From an uncultured Hippea sp. (GTDB taxonomy: Bacteria > Campylobacterota_A > Desulfurellia > JAADFJ01), in NCBI GenBank assembly GCA_913009315.1, contig CAJVZA010000029.1, positions 1 through 20,957 of the forward strand: a stretch of DNA of 20,957 nt. Reading direction: 5' to 3'. The position numbers and the translations under genes are program-made. Below are positions 7,801 to 16,153 of this stretch, in pieces. The notes under the pieces are model-generated. The model had not been told where the DNA came from and ran no database searches. It saw only the letters and a program-made list of their open reading frames with translations. Position 1 is the stretch's first letter. Every line of letters begins with the position of its first letter.

Positions 7801-8499
7801 TCATCTGATTCCGAGATATCTGTTTAGAATATCTTTGTTTTTCATAAGATCTTCGGTGCTGCCTTCATAACAAATCGAGCCTTTTTCCATCAAATACGCT
7901 CTATCCCCTATTTTAAATGCCGACTGTAGATTCTGCTCTGCGAGAAGAATACCGATCCCCGATTTTTTAAGTTTATTTATCTGTTCTTCAAGCATTCTGA
8001 CTATTAAAGGCGCAAGGCCTTCCGTAGGTTCATCTAACAAAAGCAGCTTTGGGTTCGTCATCAGTGCTCTTCCGATTGAAAGCATCTGCTGTTCGCCTCC
8101 TGAAAGGTTTCCGCCGAGACGTTTTTTCATTTTTGCCAAAGGATTGAAAAACTGATATATTCTCTCTATGTTCCAGATACCATTCTGTGTCTTATGCTCC
8201 GCTACAGCAAGATTGTCCTCTACTGTAAGATCGGGAAATATCTCTCGTTCCTGAGGTACATAAGCTATTCCACCGTTAGCAATTCTGTATACCTTTTTTC
8301 CTGAAATCTGTTTTCCGTTAAAAAAGATACTGCCTTTCACAGGAGGCAGAAATCCTATTATAGATTTGAGCAATGTGGATTTACCGACACCGTTTCTTCC
8401 AAGCAGAAGGACCGCTTCCTCTTTTTTAACATGAATACTGACATTAAACAAAGCCTGAGCCTTACCGTAGCATACATCTATTTCTTTGACGCTAAGCAT
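7801..8499 (-). CDS. livF: Branched-chain amino acid-type ABC transporter ATPase LivF
   Basis: One of two cytoplasmic ATPases energising uptake by a HAAT-family importer. The 232-aa protein has Walker A GRNGVGKST (34-42), Q-loop VPQERE (81-86), signature LSGGEQQ (132-138), Walker B LLLLDEPTEGLAP (152-164) and the H-loop replaced by LLAEQN, the usual LivF form. It ends the liv operon; its start overlaps the livG stop by 8 nt. All catalytic residues are intact. Confidence 0.9.
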   Translation of the reverse strand: MLSVKEIDVCYGKAQALFNVSIHVKKEEAVLLLGRNGVGKSTLLKSIIGFLPPVKGSIFFNGKQISGKKVYRIANGGIAYVPQEREIFPDLTVEDNLAVAEHKTQNGIWNIERIYQFFNPLAKMKKRLGGNLSGGEQQMLSIGRALMTNPKLLLLDEPTEGLAPLIVRMLEEQINKLKKSGIGILLAEQNLQSAFKIGDRAYLMEKGSICYEGSTEDLMKNKDILNRYLGIR

Positions 8500-9226
8500 C
8501 TTTCCCCAGATAGATCTCTTTTACATCGCTGCTTTTCATAGCTTCTTCAGGCGTTCCCTCAAATATAAGTTCCCCATAATTCATCACTACTATTTTTGAT
8601 GCAATGCTTAAAACAAACGATATATCATGCTCGGTAAAAAGAACCGTTATATTTTCTAATTCGCATAGGTCTTTTATTTTTTTTATGATCTGCCCTACCT
8701 CTGTCTTAGGAATACCGGCGGTAGGTTCATCCATTAGAAGCAGCTTCGGGTCGGTTGCTATTGCTATTGCGATCTCAAGCTCTTTTCCGACACCGTACGG
8801 AAGAGACCCAACAGGTGTACCTGAAAATTCAGATAGATTCATTTTATCAATGATTGAATCGGTGACAATTTCCGATTTACTGTCTAATCCAAAAAACTTA
8901 AAGGTTGTTCTATTGTGTACAATAGATGCTGCCATAATATTCTCTTTGACAGTAAGCTTCGGAAACAGACTCGGTATCTGAAATGTTCTTCCAATTCCGA
9001 GAGATGATATTGCATGCGGAGCTAATCCGGTAATATCTTTATCTTTCAGAATAATTTTTCCTCCATCAGGCTTGAGATGTCCTGATATGATATTGAAAAG
9101 CGTAGATTTGCCTGCTCCGTTTGGTCCTATAATAGCTGTTATCTTTCCCGTTGGAGCATTGAAACTAATATTGGAAAGGGCTAAAAATTTGTCAAAACTT
9201 TTACTTATATTTTTTATCTGCAGCAA
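8492..9226 (-). CDS. livG: Branched-chain amino acid-type ABC transporter ATPase LivG
   Basis: Second ATPase of the importer, 244 aa. Walker A GPNGAGKST is at 34-42, IGRTFQIPSLFPKLTV (78-93) is the LivG-type Q-loop region, Walker B LLLMDEPTAGIP is at 162-173, and TEHD carries the switch His. The signature is LPYGVGKELEIAIAI (142-156), less canonical than the usual L-x-Y-G-Q/D-x-R-x-LEIARAL: Val replaces the polar fifth residue and Ile the Arg of EIAR. Translation probably starts at TTG (9224-9226), because AGGAG (minus strand, 9233-9237) lies 6 nt upstream and the N-terminus MLQIKNISKSF fits the family. It overlaps the end of livM by 26 nt. Confidence 0.88.
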   Translation of the reverse strand: MLQIKNISKSFDKFLALSNISFNAPTGKITAIIGPNGAGKSTLFNIISGHLKPDGGKIILKDKDITGLAPHAISSLGIGRTFQIPSLFPKLTVKENIMAASIVHNRTTFKFFGLDSKSEIVTDSIIDKMNLSEFSGTPVGSLPYGVGKELEIAIAIATDPKLLLMDEPTAGIPKTEVGQIIKKIKDLCELENITVLFTEHDISFVLSIASKIVVMNYGELIFEGTPEEAMKSSDVKEIYLGKDA

Positions 9227-10139
9227 TGCGATCTCCTATCCTTTTCTTTATAGATCCTACAATACCCTCAGGCATAAACAAGACGCTGACAAGCAATATT
9301 ATACCAAGGATAAATGCAATATGCTCAGTATATTGACTTGCTATAGTGGTTATCAAAACTATCACAACAGAACCGATAATAGGTCCTGAAAAGGTATATA
9401 TGCCGCCCACCAGACATATAACCAGTATTTCTGCCGATTTTTTCCAGTACAGAATATCAGGAGAAACCGACTGAGAATATATAACATAGGATATACCGCT
9501 GATACCGGCAAAAAATGAACTCAAAATCAGACCTGCCAATCTTATAGTTTTTGTGTTGGCGCCAATAGATTCCGCCCTCGTATCATTTTCACCTGTTGCC
9601 CTGAGAAGCAATCCAAAAGGAGAGTTTATGATTTTATACAACAGAAAAGCTGAAACCAAAAAGATTATAAGCGTTGCTTCGTAGCGTTCGGTAGATGTTG
9701 ACAGGAAACCGGGAAGCGGTATAGATGGTATTCCGTTTCCGCCTCCGGTAAAGCTGTACCATCTGAATACAACCGCCCAAACAAGCTGACCAAGCGCAAG
9801 AGTCAGCATCCCAAAATATATTCCAGACAATCTTACAAGAAAAACTCCCATTACCGTACCAAATAGTACGGCAATTATGGGACCTAAGATAGCCCCGACA
9901 ATCAGCGAACCGTTGTGAAGCACAAAAAGGGCATAAGCATACGCCGACACACCCAAAAAAACAGCCTGGTGAAACTGAAGCATGCCCCCATAACCCAGTA
10001 CAAAATTCAAACTCAGCGCAAAAAGCGCAGTAACAAATATTTCTGATAAAACCAAAATCGAATAGGAACCTAAAACCAATGGTGCGAGAAAAGCTGCTGT
10101 TATTATCAGCAACATACCGATTTTCTTATCGAATCTCAT
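9201..10139 (-). CDS. livM: Branched-chain amino acid-type ABC transporter permease LivM
   Basis: Inner-membrane permease, 312 aa, with about ten hydrophobic segments. It contains the LivM motifs SLNFVLGYGGMLQFHQAVFLG (about 43-63), where canonical members have LNLxxGYxGxxSLGHAAF, and FRWYSFTGGGNGIPSIP (about 125-141), typical of the LivM T-x-G-x-x-G-I block. TGENDTRAESIGANTKTIRLAGL (about 181-203) is the cytoplasmic coupling loop. Its ATG overlaps the livH TAA by one base. The middle of an otherwise standard livH-livM-livG order. Confidence 0.9.
   Translation of the reverse strand: MRFDKKIGMLLIITAAFLAPLVLGSYSILVLSEIFVTALFALSLNFVLGYGGMLQFHQAVFLGVSAYAYALFVLHNGSLIVGAILGPIIAVLFGTVMGVFLVRLSGIYFGMLTLALGQLVWAVVFRWYSFTGGGNGIPSIPLPGFLSTSTERYEATLIIFLVSAFLLYKIINSPFGLLLRATGENDTRAESIGANTKTIRLAGLILSSFFAGISGISYVIYSQSVSPDILYWKKSAEILVICLVGGIYTFSGPIIGSVVIVLITTIASQYTEHIAFILGIILLVSVLFMPEGIVGSIKKRIGDRIAADKKYK
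9233..9237 (-). promoter_or_regulatory. Ribosome-binding site deciding the livG TTG start
   Basis: AGGAG on the minus strand, 6 nt before the TTG at 9224-9226 and inside the livM reading frame. No ATG or GTG gives an equally good N-terminus nearby. Confidence 0.6.
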
Positions 10140-11011
10140 TATTTGCTGAGGATGCCTCTCGGCCTAAGTATCAAAGCGATAGCAGCTATTACAAAAGGAA
10201 CAACAAGCTCGAATCGCGGAAAGATTAGTACACCGAAGGATTCAGAAATGCCAAAAATAAGGGCGGCGATAAGCGATCCCCAAATATTGCCCAAACCCCC
10301 GACTGTAACAACCAGAAAAACTTTGATTATGATTGAATCTCCCATTTGAGATGTTATATTCACAGCGGGACTTGCTATCGCACCTCCGAGTCCGGCAAGT
10401 ATACCTCCTATGATAAATGCATACATAAATGTAGCATCGGCATTGATACCGAGAGCATCTACCATCGACCGATTTGTCGCCACCGCCCTGGCAATCTTAC
10501 CCAATTTTGTTTTATACAGATATAACCATAAAAGAATCACGGTGAGAAGTCCGGATATAAGAAACAGCAGGTAAAATTTTGCTATATAAGCCCCCAAAAA
10601 TGAATAGGATCCGGTCAGCAGTTTCGGCATAGCAACAGTGTGGTAACCTGTTCCCCATATCATTTCTATAGAGTCTCCAAATATGAGGACAAGGGAGTAC
10701 GTGAGCAGCATCTGCATCAGATGTTCCTTGCCGTATAGATGCTTTAAGAAGAGTTGTTCTATTGCCAAAGAGATAAAACCTACAGCTATCGCCGCGGCTG
10801 CAGCAGATAAAAAGAATGCTCCCGTTCCTTTTCCCATAATTCCGATAAGTGTGTACATAAAAAAAGCACCAAGCATATACAAAGAACCATGTGCAAAATT
10901 TATGATCTTTAAAACGCCCAAAATCAGGGTAAGACCTGCCGCCAATACAAAGTAGAACATGCCTCTGCTTATTCCTATCAAAAGATAGGATACTACGGTT
11001 GACAAATCCAC
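10139..11011 (-). CDS. livH: Branched-chain amino acid-type ABC transporter permease LivH
   Basis: Inner-membrane permease, 290 aa, predicted eight or so membrane spans. GVLKIINFAHGSLYMLGAF (about 33-51) is the hallmark LivH N-terminal motif (x-x-x-x-NFAHG-x-x-x-x-GA). RAVATNRSMVDALGINADATFMYAF (about 176-200) is the coupling helix region, and VTVGGLGNIWGSLIAALIFGISES (about 237-260) the C-terminal block. It starts with GTG (11009-11011), 14 nt after the binding-protein stop, with only a weak GGA-type ribosome site. One-base overlap with livM. Confidence 0.9.
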   Translation of the reverse strand: MDLSTVVSYLLIGISRGMFYFVLAAGLTLILGVLKIINFAHGSLYMLGAFFMYTLIGIMGKGTGAFFLSAAAAAIAVGFISLAIEQLFLKHLYGKEHLMQMLLTYSLVLIFGDSIEMIWGTGYHTVAMPKLLTGSYSFLGAYIAKFYLLFLISGLLTVILLWLYLYKTKLGKIARAVATNRSMVDALGINADATFMYAFIIGGILAGLGGAIASPAVNITSQMGDSIIIKVFLVVTVGGLGNIWGSLIAALIFGISESFGVLIFPRFELVVPFVIAAIALILRPRGILSK

Positions 11012-11025
11012 TTTCGTCTATCCGG

Positions 11026-12243
11026 TTACAATCCCCGCTCTTTTTTTACTTCACTTACGGGAATTTTGAGTTCATCACCCGGAATCGTCACTATATCTGC
11101 TGCTGTTGCAAACGGATATTTGTTAGTTTTCTTGGTTCTTCCCACATAAACCGGCGCAATAAGCTGATGGTCATAAGCTCTGACATACACTTTGCCTACA
11201 GGCGAGGAGATACTCATGCCCTCAATCGCATTAATTATTCTTTCTTTATCTACGGCTCCAACTAATTTTATTGCCTTAATCAGCAAGTTGCCGGTAATAT
11301 ATCCGTTGGGAGAGGTAAAAACCGGCCATTTTTTAAACTGCTCTTTGTACGACTGGACAAACATTCTGTTCTGATTTGTTTTTGGATAATAAAAGTAGTA
11401 TGGCGCTCCGCCGTATATTCCGTCAGGCATTGAGTCGCCAAGTGCTTCTGTAGTCGCCGTATCGGTGGCCGTATAATCGAATATTGCAGTTTTTTTGTAT
11501 AATCCGGTAAAGTTTACATATTTCAAAAATGGAACCATATCTCTGCCGCCTGTTGCGGCATATACGGCATCCGGCTTTTTTATTAGGATGGCGTTTATAT
11601 ACGGTCCAAAATCAGGCTCTCCCACCCGAAACCATGATTTTCCTATAATTTCCACATCTTTCCTGAGACTTGTCAGATTTTTTTCAAAACTCTCTGCAAT
11701 TGCATGGCCATATTCATAATCGGATCCTATTATGTAATAACGCTTATATCTTTCCTTGGCTGCGGCGAGCGCCATAGCTTTTCCGCTCATATCCGTGTTA
11801 ACTTCTATCTGAAACACATATCTGTGCCCATCTGCCCCTGAGATTTTGCTGCTCATCGCAATCCAGTCAAAAAATGGAATTTTAACGCTTTTTGCGTACG
11901 CGCTTACTGCCAACGCCGCAGCGCTGCTTATTGTGCCGATAAGAAAATCAACCTTTTCACGCAATACAAGTTCTTTGGCCATTTTAAGTGCAATATTCGG
12001 TCTGTATCTTGAATTTCTGTAAAGCACTTCTATCTTTTTTCCCAGAACATTATAGCCTATTTGAGAAAGTGCGAGCTTGAAACCGTCTCTTGCGCCATAT
12101 GTATAGATAGTGGCCGGACCGCTATAAGTATCAATAACACCAATTTTTATTCTACCTGCATCAGCCGATGCCACACCGGGCAAAGACAACATTGCAATGC
12201 CTGCAGCCCCTGACTTTAGAAATTTCCTTCTTGAAAGCTTCAT
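11026..12243 (-). CDS. livK: ABC transporter substrate-binding protein, Liv/HAAT type, Tat-exported
   Basis: Periplasmic binding protein of the type 1 fold (Peripla_BP_6 family) that delivers an amino acid, amide or related small organic ligand to LivHM. The 405-aa precursor starts MKLSRRKFLKSGAAGIAML; SRRKFLK fits the twin-arginine consensus S/T-R-R-x-F-L-K and is followed by a hydrophobic stretch and a likely cleavage after ASA (about residue 27). Mature features are IKIGVIDTYSGP (about 32-43) and the interdomain segments around FLIGTISSAAALAVS. It is the first liv gene, with a strong Shine-Dalgarno-like AAGGGGGT 4 nt before the ATG. Tat rather than Sec export is somewhat unusual for this family but known. 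The ligand cannot be deduced. Confidence 0.85.
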   Translation of the reverse strand: MKLSRRKFLKSGAAGIAMLSLPGVASADAGRIKIGVIDTYSGPATIYTYGARDGFKLALSQIGYNVLGKKIEVLYRNSRYRPNIALKMAKELVLREKVDFLIGTISSAAALAVSAYAKSVKIPFFDWIAMSSKISGADGHRYVFQIEVNTDMSGKAMALAAAKERYKRYYIIGSDYEYGHAIAESFEKNLTSLRKDVEIIGKSWFRVGEPDFGPYINAILIKKPDAVYAATGGRDMVPFLKYVNFTGLYKKTAIFDYTATDTATTEALGDSMPDGIYGGAPYYFYYPKTNQNRMFVQSYKEQFKKWPVFTSPNGYITGNLLIKAIKLVGAVDKERIINAIEGMSISSPVGKVYVRAYDHQLIAPVYVGRTKKTNKYPFATAADIVTIPGDELKIPVSEVKKERGL

Positions 12244-12280
12244 GCCTACCCCCTTTTAAATTCATTCTAAACCATTCGAT

Positions 12281-12308
12281 ATGATACTAATTTAAATGAT
12301 GATGTCAA
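12281..12308 (-). promoter_or_regulatory. Sigma70-type promoter of the liv operon
   Basis: On the minus strand TTGACA (12303-12308) and TATCAT (12281-12286) are separated by 16 nt. The -35 is a perfect consensus and overlaps the stop codon of glnE. The -10 ends 37 nt before the first liv gene, leaving a leader of about 30 nt with a ribosome-binding site. Confidence 0.6.
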
Positions 12309-15028
12309 GTCAAAAACAGCTTATCAAATATGGCACTTATCCGATTTTTGTATTTTTTTATTTTTTCTGCTATATTTTTATCTTCCAGCATAAATCTCAA
12401 TATATCATAATTTTTGTAATTTATATTGCCGCACTGCTCAATTATTCTGATAATGCTGATTATTTTAGAATAAAACAGATAACCGTCTCTGAGCACTTCA
12501 ATTTCTTCAAATTGCAAAAGCCTCATGCGGGCAATTTTGTCAAGCAATTTCAAAGCAGACAGTCCCATTTCTACGCATCTGTTTTTGATACAAAGATATT
12601 GAGCTATAAACTCTATATCCATTAGGCCGCCTGTGCAGCTCTTTATACTAACGGTATTGCGTTTTGTTTTTTCTATTTTTCTTTTCAAATTAAGAATATC
12701 TCTGCCGGATATTTCTGTTTTTAAATATTTTTTATATACCTCTCTGATATTTTTTGAAGAAAAATCGCTATAGACTATTCTAGCCTTCTGAACCGCCAAA
12801 TGTTCCCAGGTGCGGGCATATTTCTCAAAATAGTTATTTAGATATTCAGGATCTACTGCAACGGGAGCCTCGTTTCCAAACGGACTTAGCCTCAAATCAA
12901 CGTCAAATAATTTTCTCAGTTCTTTAACCGCCGTTTGAATACCGGTCGCCGGTTTTTTTGCATTATGCGATATAAAAAGCAGATCAAGATCACTTTTTAT
13001 AAACAGTTCGCTTATGCCGAGCTTTCCGTATCCCACAACTGCAATCTCATTTACACCGCAATCTTTTATAGTTTTATCTATAAATCGATCGGCAAATTCA
13101 GACAACACTTTGAATAATGATAAGTCGAAATTTCCCGCCAAAATTTTTAAAGTTATCGCAAATTCAAGTCTCAGCTTTTCACTTTTGCTTATTTCGGTAA
13201 TTTTTACAGGCTCATCTATGAGGAAAAACTCTTCCATAAGAGCTCTATTCTTATGTATTATACCGGCATACCCAACTGAAAACAGCTTCAAAAGGATATT
13301 GAATATGGAATGTTTTTCGTAAACAGTTAATACATATGAAGGGTTAACCATATCAAAACCGTTTATCGCCCGTATAAGCAGTTCTTCATTGGCAATAAAT
13401 CTGAATGTATAATTGAACAGTGCATTAATTTTGCTTCTATCAAACCCTTTTGCGGCCCATTTCTGCGCAATTTTTGAAATTAGATTTGCAGAATGCGATG
13501 CATCCTTAACGCCTTTTTCTTTTAAAACACCCTCCAGATCTTCGGTAAAACCAAATACGGGAATGTCGCCGCTTTCTATAAATATGGATGTAAACAGATT
13601 ATGCACACCGTCTGTTATATGATTATACTTTTTTATAAATTCATTAAGAGGCAGATGCAGACTTTTGGCAAAATGTGCAAGTTCCCTATCCGTTTCAGGC
13701 AATTTCTGCGTCTGCATCTCGTTGCGAAGCTGAATCTTATGTTCAATTTTTCTCAAAAACAGATATGCTTCAAGCAGCAGATCAACATTTTCAGCAGGCA
13801 GATATTCTTTCGATTTTAAAATTAACAGTGCATTGATCATGCTTGTATTGCGCAAATCTTTGTCGCCGCTGTATATCAGTTGAAAATAATTTACAATGAA
13901 CTCAACTTCTCTTATACCGCCTGTGCCTTTCTTGACATCAATCTTTTCTTTATCTATGAGTTCGGAATCTGTATTGCGAACATATTTCTTTATTTTGAAC
14001 AAAAGACGCCTTATTTCTTCAATGTAGCTCAAATCAATAGATTTTTTGTAAATAAACGGTGAGATTTCATCAAGCAGCTGCCGGCCCAACTTCATATCGC
14101 CGGCTATCGGTTTTGCTTTAAGCAAAGCCATTCGCTCCCATAATTGACCAAAGCTCATATAATATCTCTTGTATCCGTTAATATCGAGGGAAATAGGAGC
14201 GTTTTTCCCGCCCGGCCGTAGTCTTATATCAACTCTATAAAGAAATCCTTCAAAATTTCTATCACTCAAAATAGAAATCGTTTTTACCGCCAATTTGTGA
14301 TAATATGCAATCTTCTTGTCATCCCCGTGAACAAAAATAATATCGATATCGGAAGAAAAATTTAGTTCGCTTGTGCCCAATTTCCCCAAAGCTATTACAC
14401 AGATATTCTTGTCAGCTTCAGGAACAGTCTTTTTCAGTTCGTCGTATGCAATTTCTATTGAAGAGGCAATCAAAGCTCTTGCAAGTCCGGAAAGCTCATT
14501 CATAATGGTGATGAAATCGACTGCTTCAATAATCTCTTTCGTGCCGATTCTCAGATATTCTCTTTTTCTGTACCGTCTCAAAAGATACTTTTTATGTTCA
14601 GAATCTTTTGCGTTTCTGAGCAAATTTTCAATTTCATGACTATATTGCCTGCAATCTTTATTCGAACTCAGTGTTTCATTCTCCATAAGCCATGAAAAAT
14701 ACTCAGGATTTTTAATCAGTGTCATAGAAAGCGTATTTGATTGAGAAAAGATACCAAAAAGCATCGTTCCGGCATTCTCATATGATCTGATCAATTCAAA
14801 TATTATCGATTTTGCCGTTGAATGACCCAGAAAGTCATAAAAATAAAACAATGCCGTATCAGGATTTGCAGAACTTCTAAGCTGCCTGTAAAGAACGTTT
14901 AAAGAATCTTTAAACTCATTGAGAAGTCCGAACTCAGATGTAATGCGCAGAACAGTCTTATATGCCTTTGAAGGATTTTCAAAAATCGATAAGAAATATT
15001 CTACGTGCCTTGAATCTTTGCTATGCAT
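12305..15028 (-). CDS. glnE: Bifunctional glutamine synthetase adenylyltransferase/deadenylase
   Basis: Cytoplasmic enzyme that adenylylates glutamine synthetase when nitrogen is ample and removes AMP when it is scarce, under PII control. The 907-aa protein is a tandem of two nucleotidyltransferase domains with helical linkers. The N-terminal (deadenylase) domain has GKLGTSELNFSSDIDIIFVH with DxD at Asp227/Asp229. The C-terminal (adenylyltransferase) domain has GKLGISELFIKSDLDLLFIS with DxD near residue 680. Further GlnE marks are DIRLRPGG in the first half, GTGGIREVEFIV near the centre and CTGGLMDIEFIAQYL near the C-terminus. Both active sites look intact. No ribosome-binding site is obvious; a TATACT hexamer ends 6 nt before the ATG. 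The neighbouring amino-acid-type transporter is a plausible but unproven nitrogen-metabolism link. Confidence 0.93.
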   Translation of the reverse strand: MHSKDSRHVEYFLSIFENPSKAYKTVLRITSEFGLLNEFKDSLNVLYRQLRSSANPDTALFYFYDFLGHSTAKSIIFELIRSYENAGTMLFGIFSQSNTLSMTLIKNPEYFSWLMENETLSSNKDCRQYSHEIENLLRNAKDSEHKKYLLRRYRKREYLRIGTKEIIEAVDFITIMNELSGLARALIASSIEIAYDELKKTVPEADKNICVIALGKLGTSELNFSSDIDIIFVHGDDKKIAYYHKLAVKTISILSDRNFEGFLYRVDIRLRPGGKNAPISLDINGYKRYYMSFGQLWERMALLKAKPIAGDMKLGRQLLDEISPFIYKKSIDLSYIEEIRRLLFKIKKYVRNTDSELIDKEKIDVKKGTGGIREVEFIVNYFQLIYSGDKDLRNTSMINALLILKSKEYLPAENVDLLLEAYLFLRKIEHKIQLRNEMQTQKLPETDRELAHFAKSLHLPLNEFIKKYNHITDGVHNLFTSIFIESGDIPVFGFTEDLEGVLKEKGVKDASHSANLISKIAQKWAAKGFDRSKINALFNYTFRFIANEELLIRAINGFDMVNPSYVLTVYEKHSIFNILLKLFSVGYAGIIHKNRALMEEFFLIDEPVKITEISKSEKLRLEFAITLKILAGNFDLSLFKVLSEFADRFIDKTIKDCGVNEIAVVGYGKLGISELFIKSDLDLLFISHNAKKPATGIQTAVKELRKLFDVDLRLSPFGNEAPVAVDPEYLNNYFEKYARTWEHLAVQKARIVYSDFSSKNIREVYKKYLKTEISGRDILNLKRKIEKTKRNTVSIKSCTGGLMDIEFIAQYLCIKNRCVEMGLSALKLLDKIARMRLLQFEEIEVLRDGYLFYSKIISIIRIIEQCGNINYKNYDILRFMLEDKNIAEKIKKYKNRISAIFDKLFLT

Positions 15029-15034
15029 GCGGTC

Positions 15035-15040
15035 AGTATA
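15035..15040 (-). promoter_or_regulatory. Possible -10 box of glnE
   Basis: TATACT on the minus strand, 6 nt before the glnE ATG. No good -35 box is present; at that distance the DNA is the GAGACCACTGCA repeat. If used, the transcript would be leaderless. Confidence 0.3.
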
Positions 15041-15050
15041 TCACAATTTT

Positions 15051-15080
15051 GAGACCACTGCACAATAAACAGATACACAG
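15051..15080 (+). repeat. GAGACCACTGCA intergenic repeat, copy 3
   Basis: Begins GAGACCACTGCACAATAAAC and ends CACAG; it matches copy 1 at most positions over 30 nt. It lies in the glnE/mtnN divergent gap, 22 bp upstream of the glnE start and over the region where a glnE -35 box would fall. Confidence 0.6.
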
Positions 15081-15118
15081 AAGTCAAAGAAAGGGTGAGA
15101 TTTACGGAAGAATTAAGG

Positions 15119-15134
15119 TACAGCGCCTGCTGTA
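15119..15134. repeat. Inverted repeat TACAGC-N4-GCTGTA
   Basis: Perfect 6-bp arms (15119-15124 and 15129-15134) with a 4-nt centre in the glnE/mtnN gap. It could be an operator half-site pair or a small hairpin. No T-tract follows, so it is not a typical terminator. Confidence 0.35.
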
Positions 15135-15188
15135 GAAACAAACAGGGCTCAGTTATTGAAATTGCTTAGATATCGGCTACACTTCTAA

Positions 15189-15203
15189 TGTTATGGCATA
15201 ACA
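15189..15203. promoter_or_regulatory. 15-bp palindrome upstream of mtnN, candidate operator
   Basis: TGTTATG-G-CATAACA, perfect 7-bp arms around one base, ending 24 bp before the mtnN ATG. The position is in or next to the presumed promoter; a TAAAAT hexamer lies just downstream. The protein that would bind it is unknown. Confidence 0.4.
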
Positions 15204-15227
15204 GCCCACCTAAAATATGGATAAATT

Positions 15228-15986
15228 ATGAGAATTGGAATTATGGGCGCAATGGAAGAAGAAATTGCGCTTTTTCATGAAAAAATAAAATTTTTTAAGC
15301 AGGAAACAATAGGGCTCAGGAATTACATAATAGGCACGCTGCATAATCACGAGATTGTATTAACATTTTCCAGATGGGGTAAAGTTGCTGCCGCCTCAAC
15401 CGCAACAACAATTATTGAACGATTTGGAGCGGATCTTGTGATATTTACAGGTGTCGCCGGCGCCGCATCAAAATTGCTTGAAATAGGAGATGTTGTGGTG
15501 GCAACAGAGGTGATGCAGTATGACATGGACATAAGCGCCCTCCCGGGATTCTCACGCTTTGAGATTCCGCTCCTGGGTTTATCAAGATTTCCCGTTCCGG
15601 ATAATTATGTAAAAATGGCGGCCGAATCTGCCGAAAGCTATCTTTCCGAATCGCTGAAAAAGGACTTAAATAGTGATATTCTCAAAAAATTCAGTATCAC
15701 AAATCCGAAGGTAACAACAGGTTTGATTGCAAGCGGAGACCGGTTCATTGCCGATTACAACTCTATCAAAAAACTGATAAGATCGTTACCGGATCTTCAA
15801 TGTATAGAAATGGAAGGAGGCGCCGCTGCACAGGTTTGCTATGAGCATAAGATTCCGATTATACTTATGCGTACAATATCTGACAAAGCAAATCATTCTG
15901 CCGTTGTTGATTTTTCCACTTTTATCAAAAAAATAGCTCCATATCTGACATGCGGAGTTGCAGATAACCTTATTCGCAAAATTTGA
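15228..15986 (+). CDS. mtnN: 5'-methylthioadenosine/S-adenosylhomocysteine nucleosidase
   Basis: Cytoplasmic hydrolase that cleaves adenine from methylthioadenosine and S-adenosylhomocysteine, feeding methionine and purine salvage and, where LuxS is present, autoinducer-2 formation. The 252-aa protein starts MRIGIMGAMEEEI, with Glu12 aligning to E. coli MtnN Glu12. IEMEGGAAAQVC (193-204) has Glu194 and Glu196, the latter aligning with the nucleoside-binding Glu174. TISDKA (216-221) carries the catalytic Asp219, and FTGVAGA (73-79) is the phosphorylase-fold glycine loop. It is slightly longer than the E. coli enzyme, with extra residues around 105-125 and 130-160. Monocistronic and divergent from glnE. 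Confidence 0.92.
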   Translation: MRIGIMGAMEEEIALFHEKIKFFKQETIGLRNYIIGTLHNHEIVLTFSRWGKVAAASTATTIIERFGADLVIFTGVAGAASKLLEIGDVVVATEVMQYDMDISALPGFSRFEIPLLGLSRFPVPDNYVKMAAESAESYLSESLKKDLNSDILKKFSITNPKVTTGLIASGDRFIADYNSIKKLIRSLPDLQCIEMEGGAAAQVCYEHKIPIILMRTISDKANHSAVVDFSTFIKKIAPYLTCGVADNLIRKI

Positions 15987-16021
15987 AGATTGCGAAAGTT
16001 AAAACTGTTGAAAACAACTTA

Positions 16022-16049
16022 TTGACTAGTTATAAAATTTATCTATAGT
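16022..16049 (+). promoter_or_regulatory. Promoter of tRNA-Pro
   Basis: TTGACT (16022-16027) and TATAGT (16044-16049) separated by 16 nt, ending 27 nt before the mature tRNA 5' end. Both boxes differ from consensus by one base. Confidence 0.65.
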
Positions 16050-16076
16050 TGTACCGGTAGATTGCATTTATGGCTA

Positions 16077-16153
<77 letters not shown>

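Noticed and set aside
8492-9226. LivG as an inactivated ATPase
   Set aside because: The signature is unusual, but Walker A, Walker B and the switch His are intact and the frame is complete, so activity is likely.
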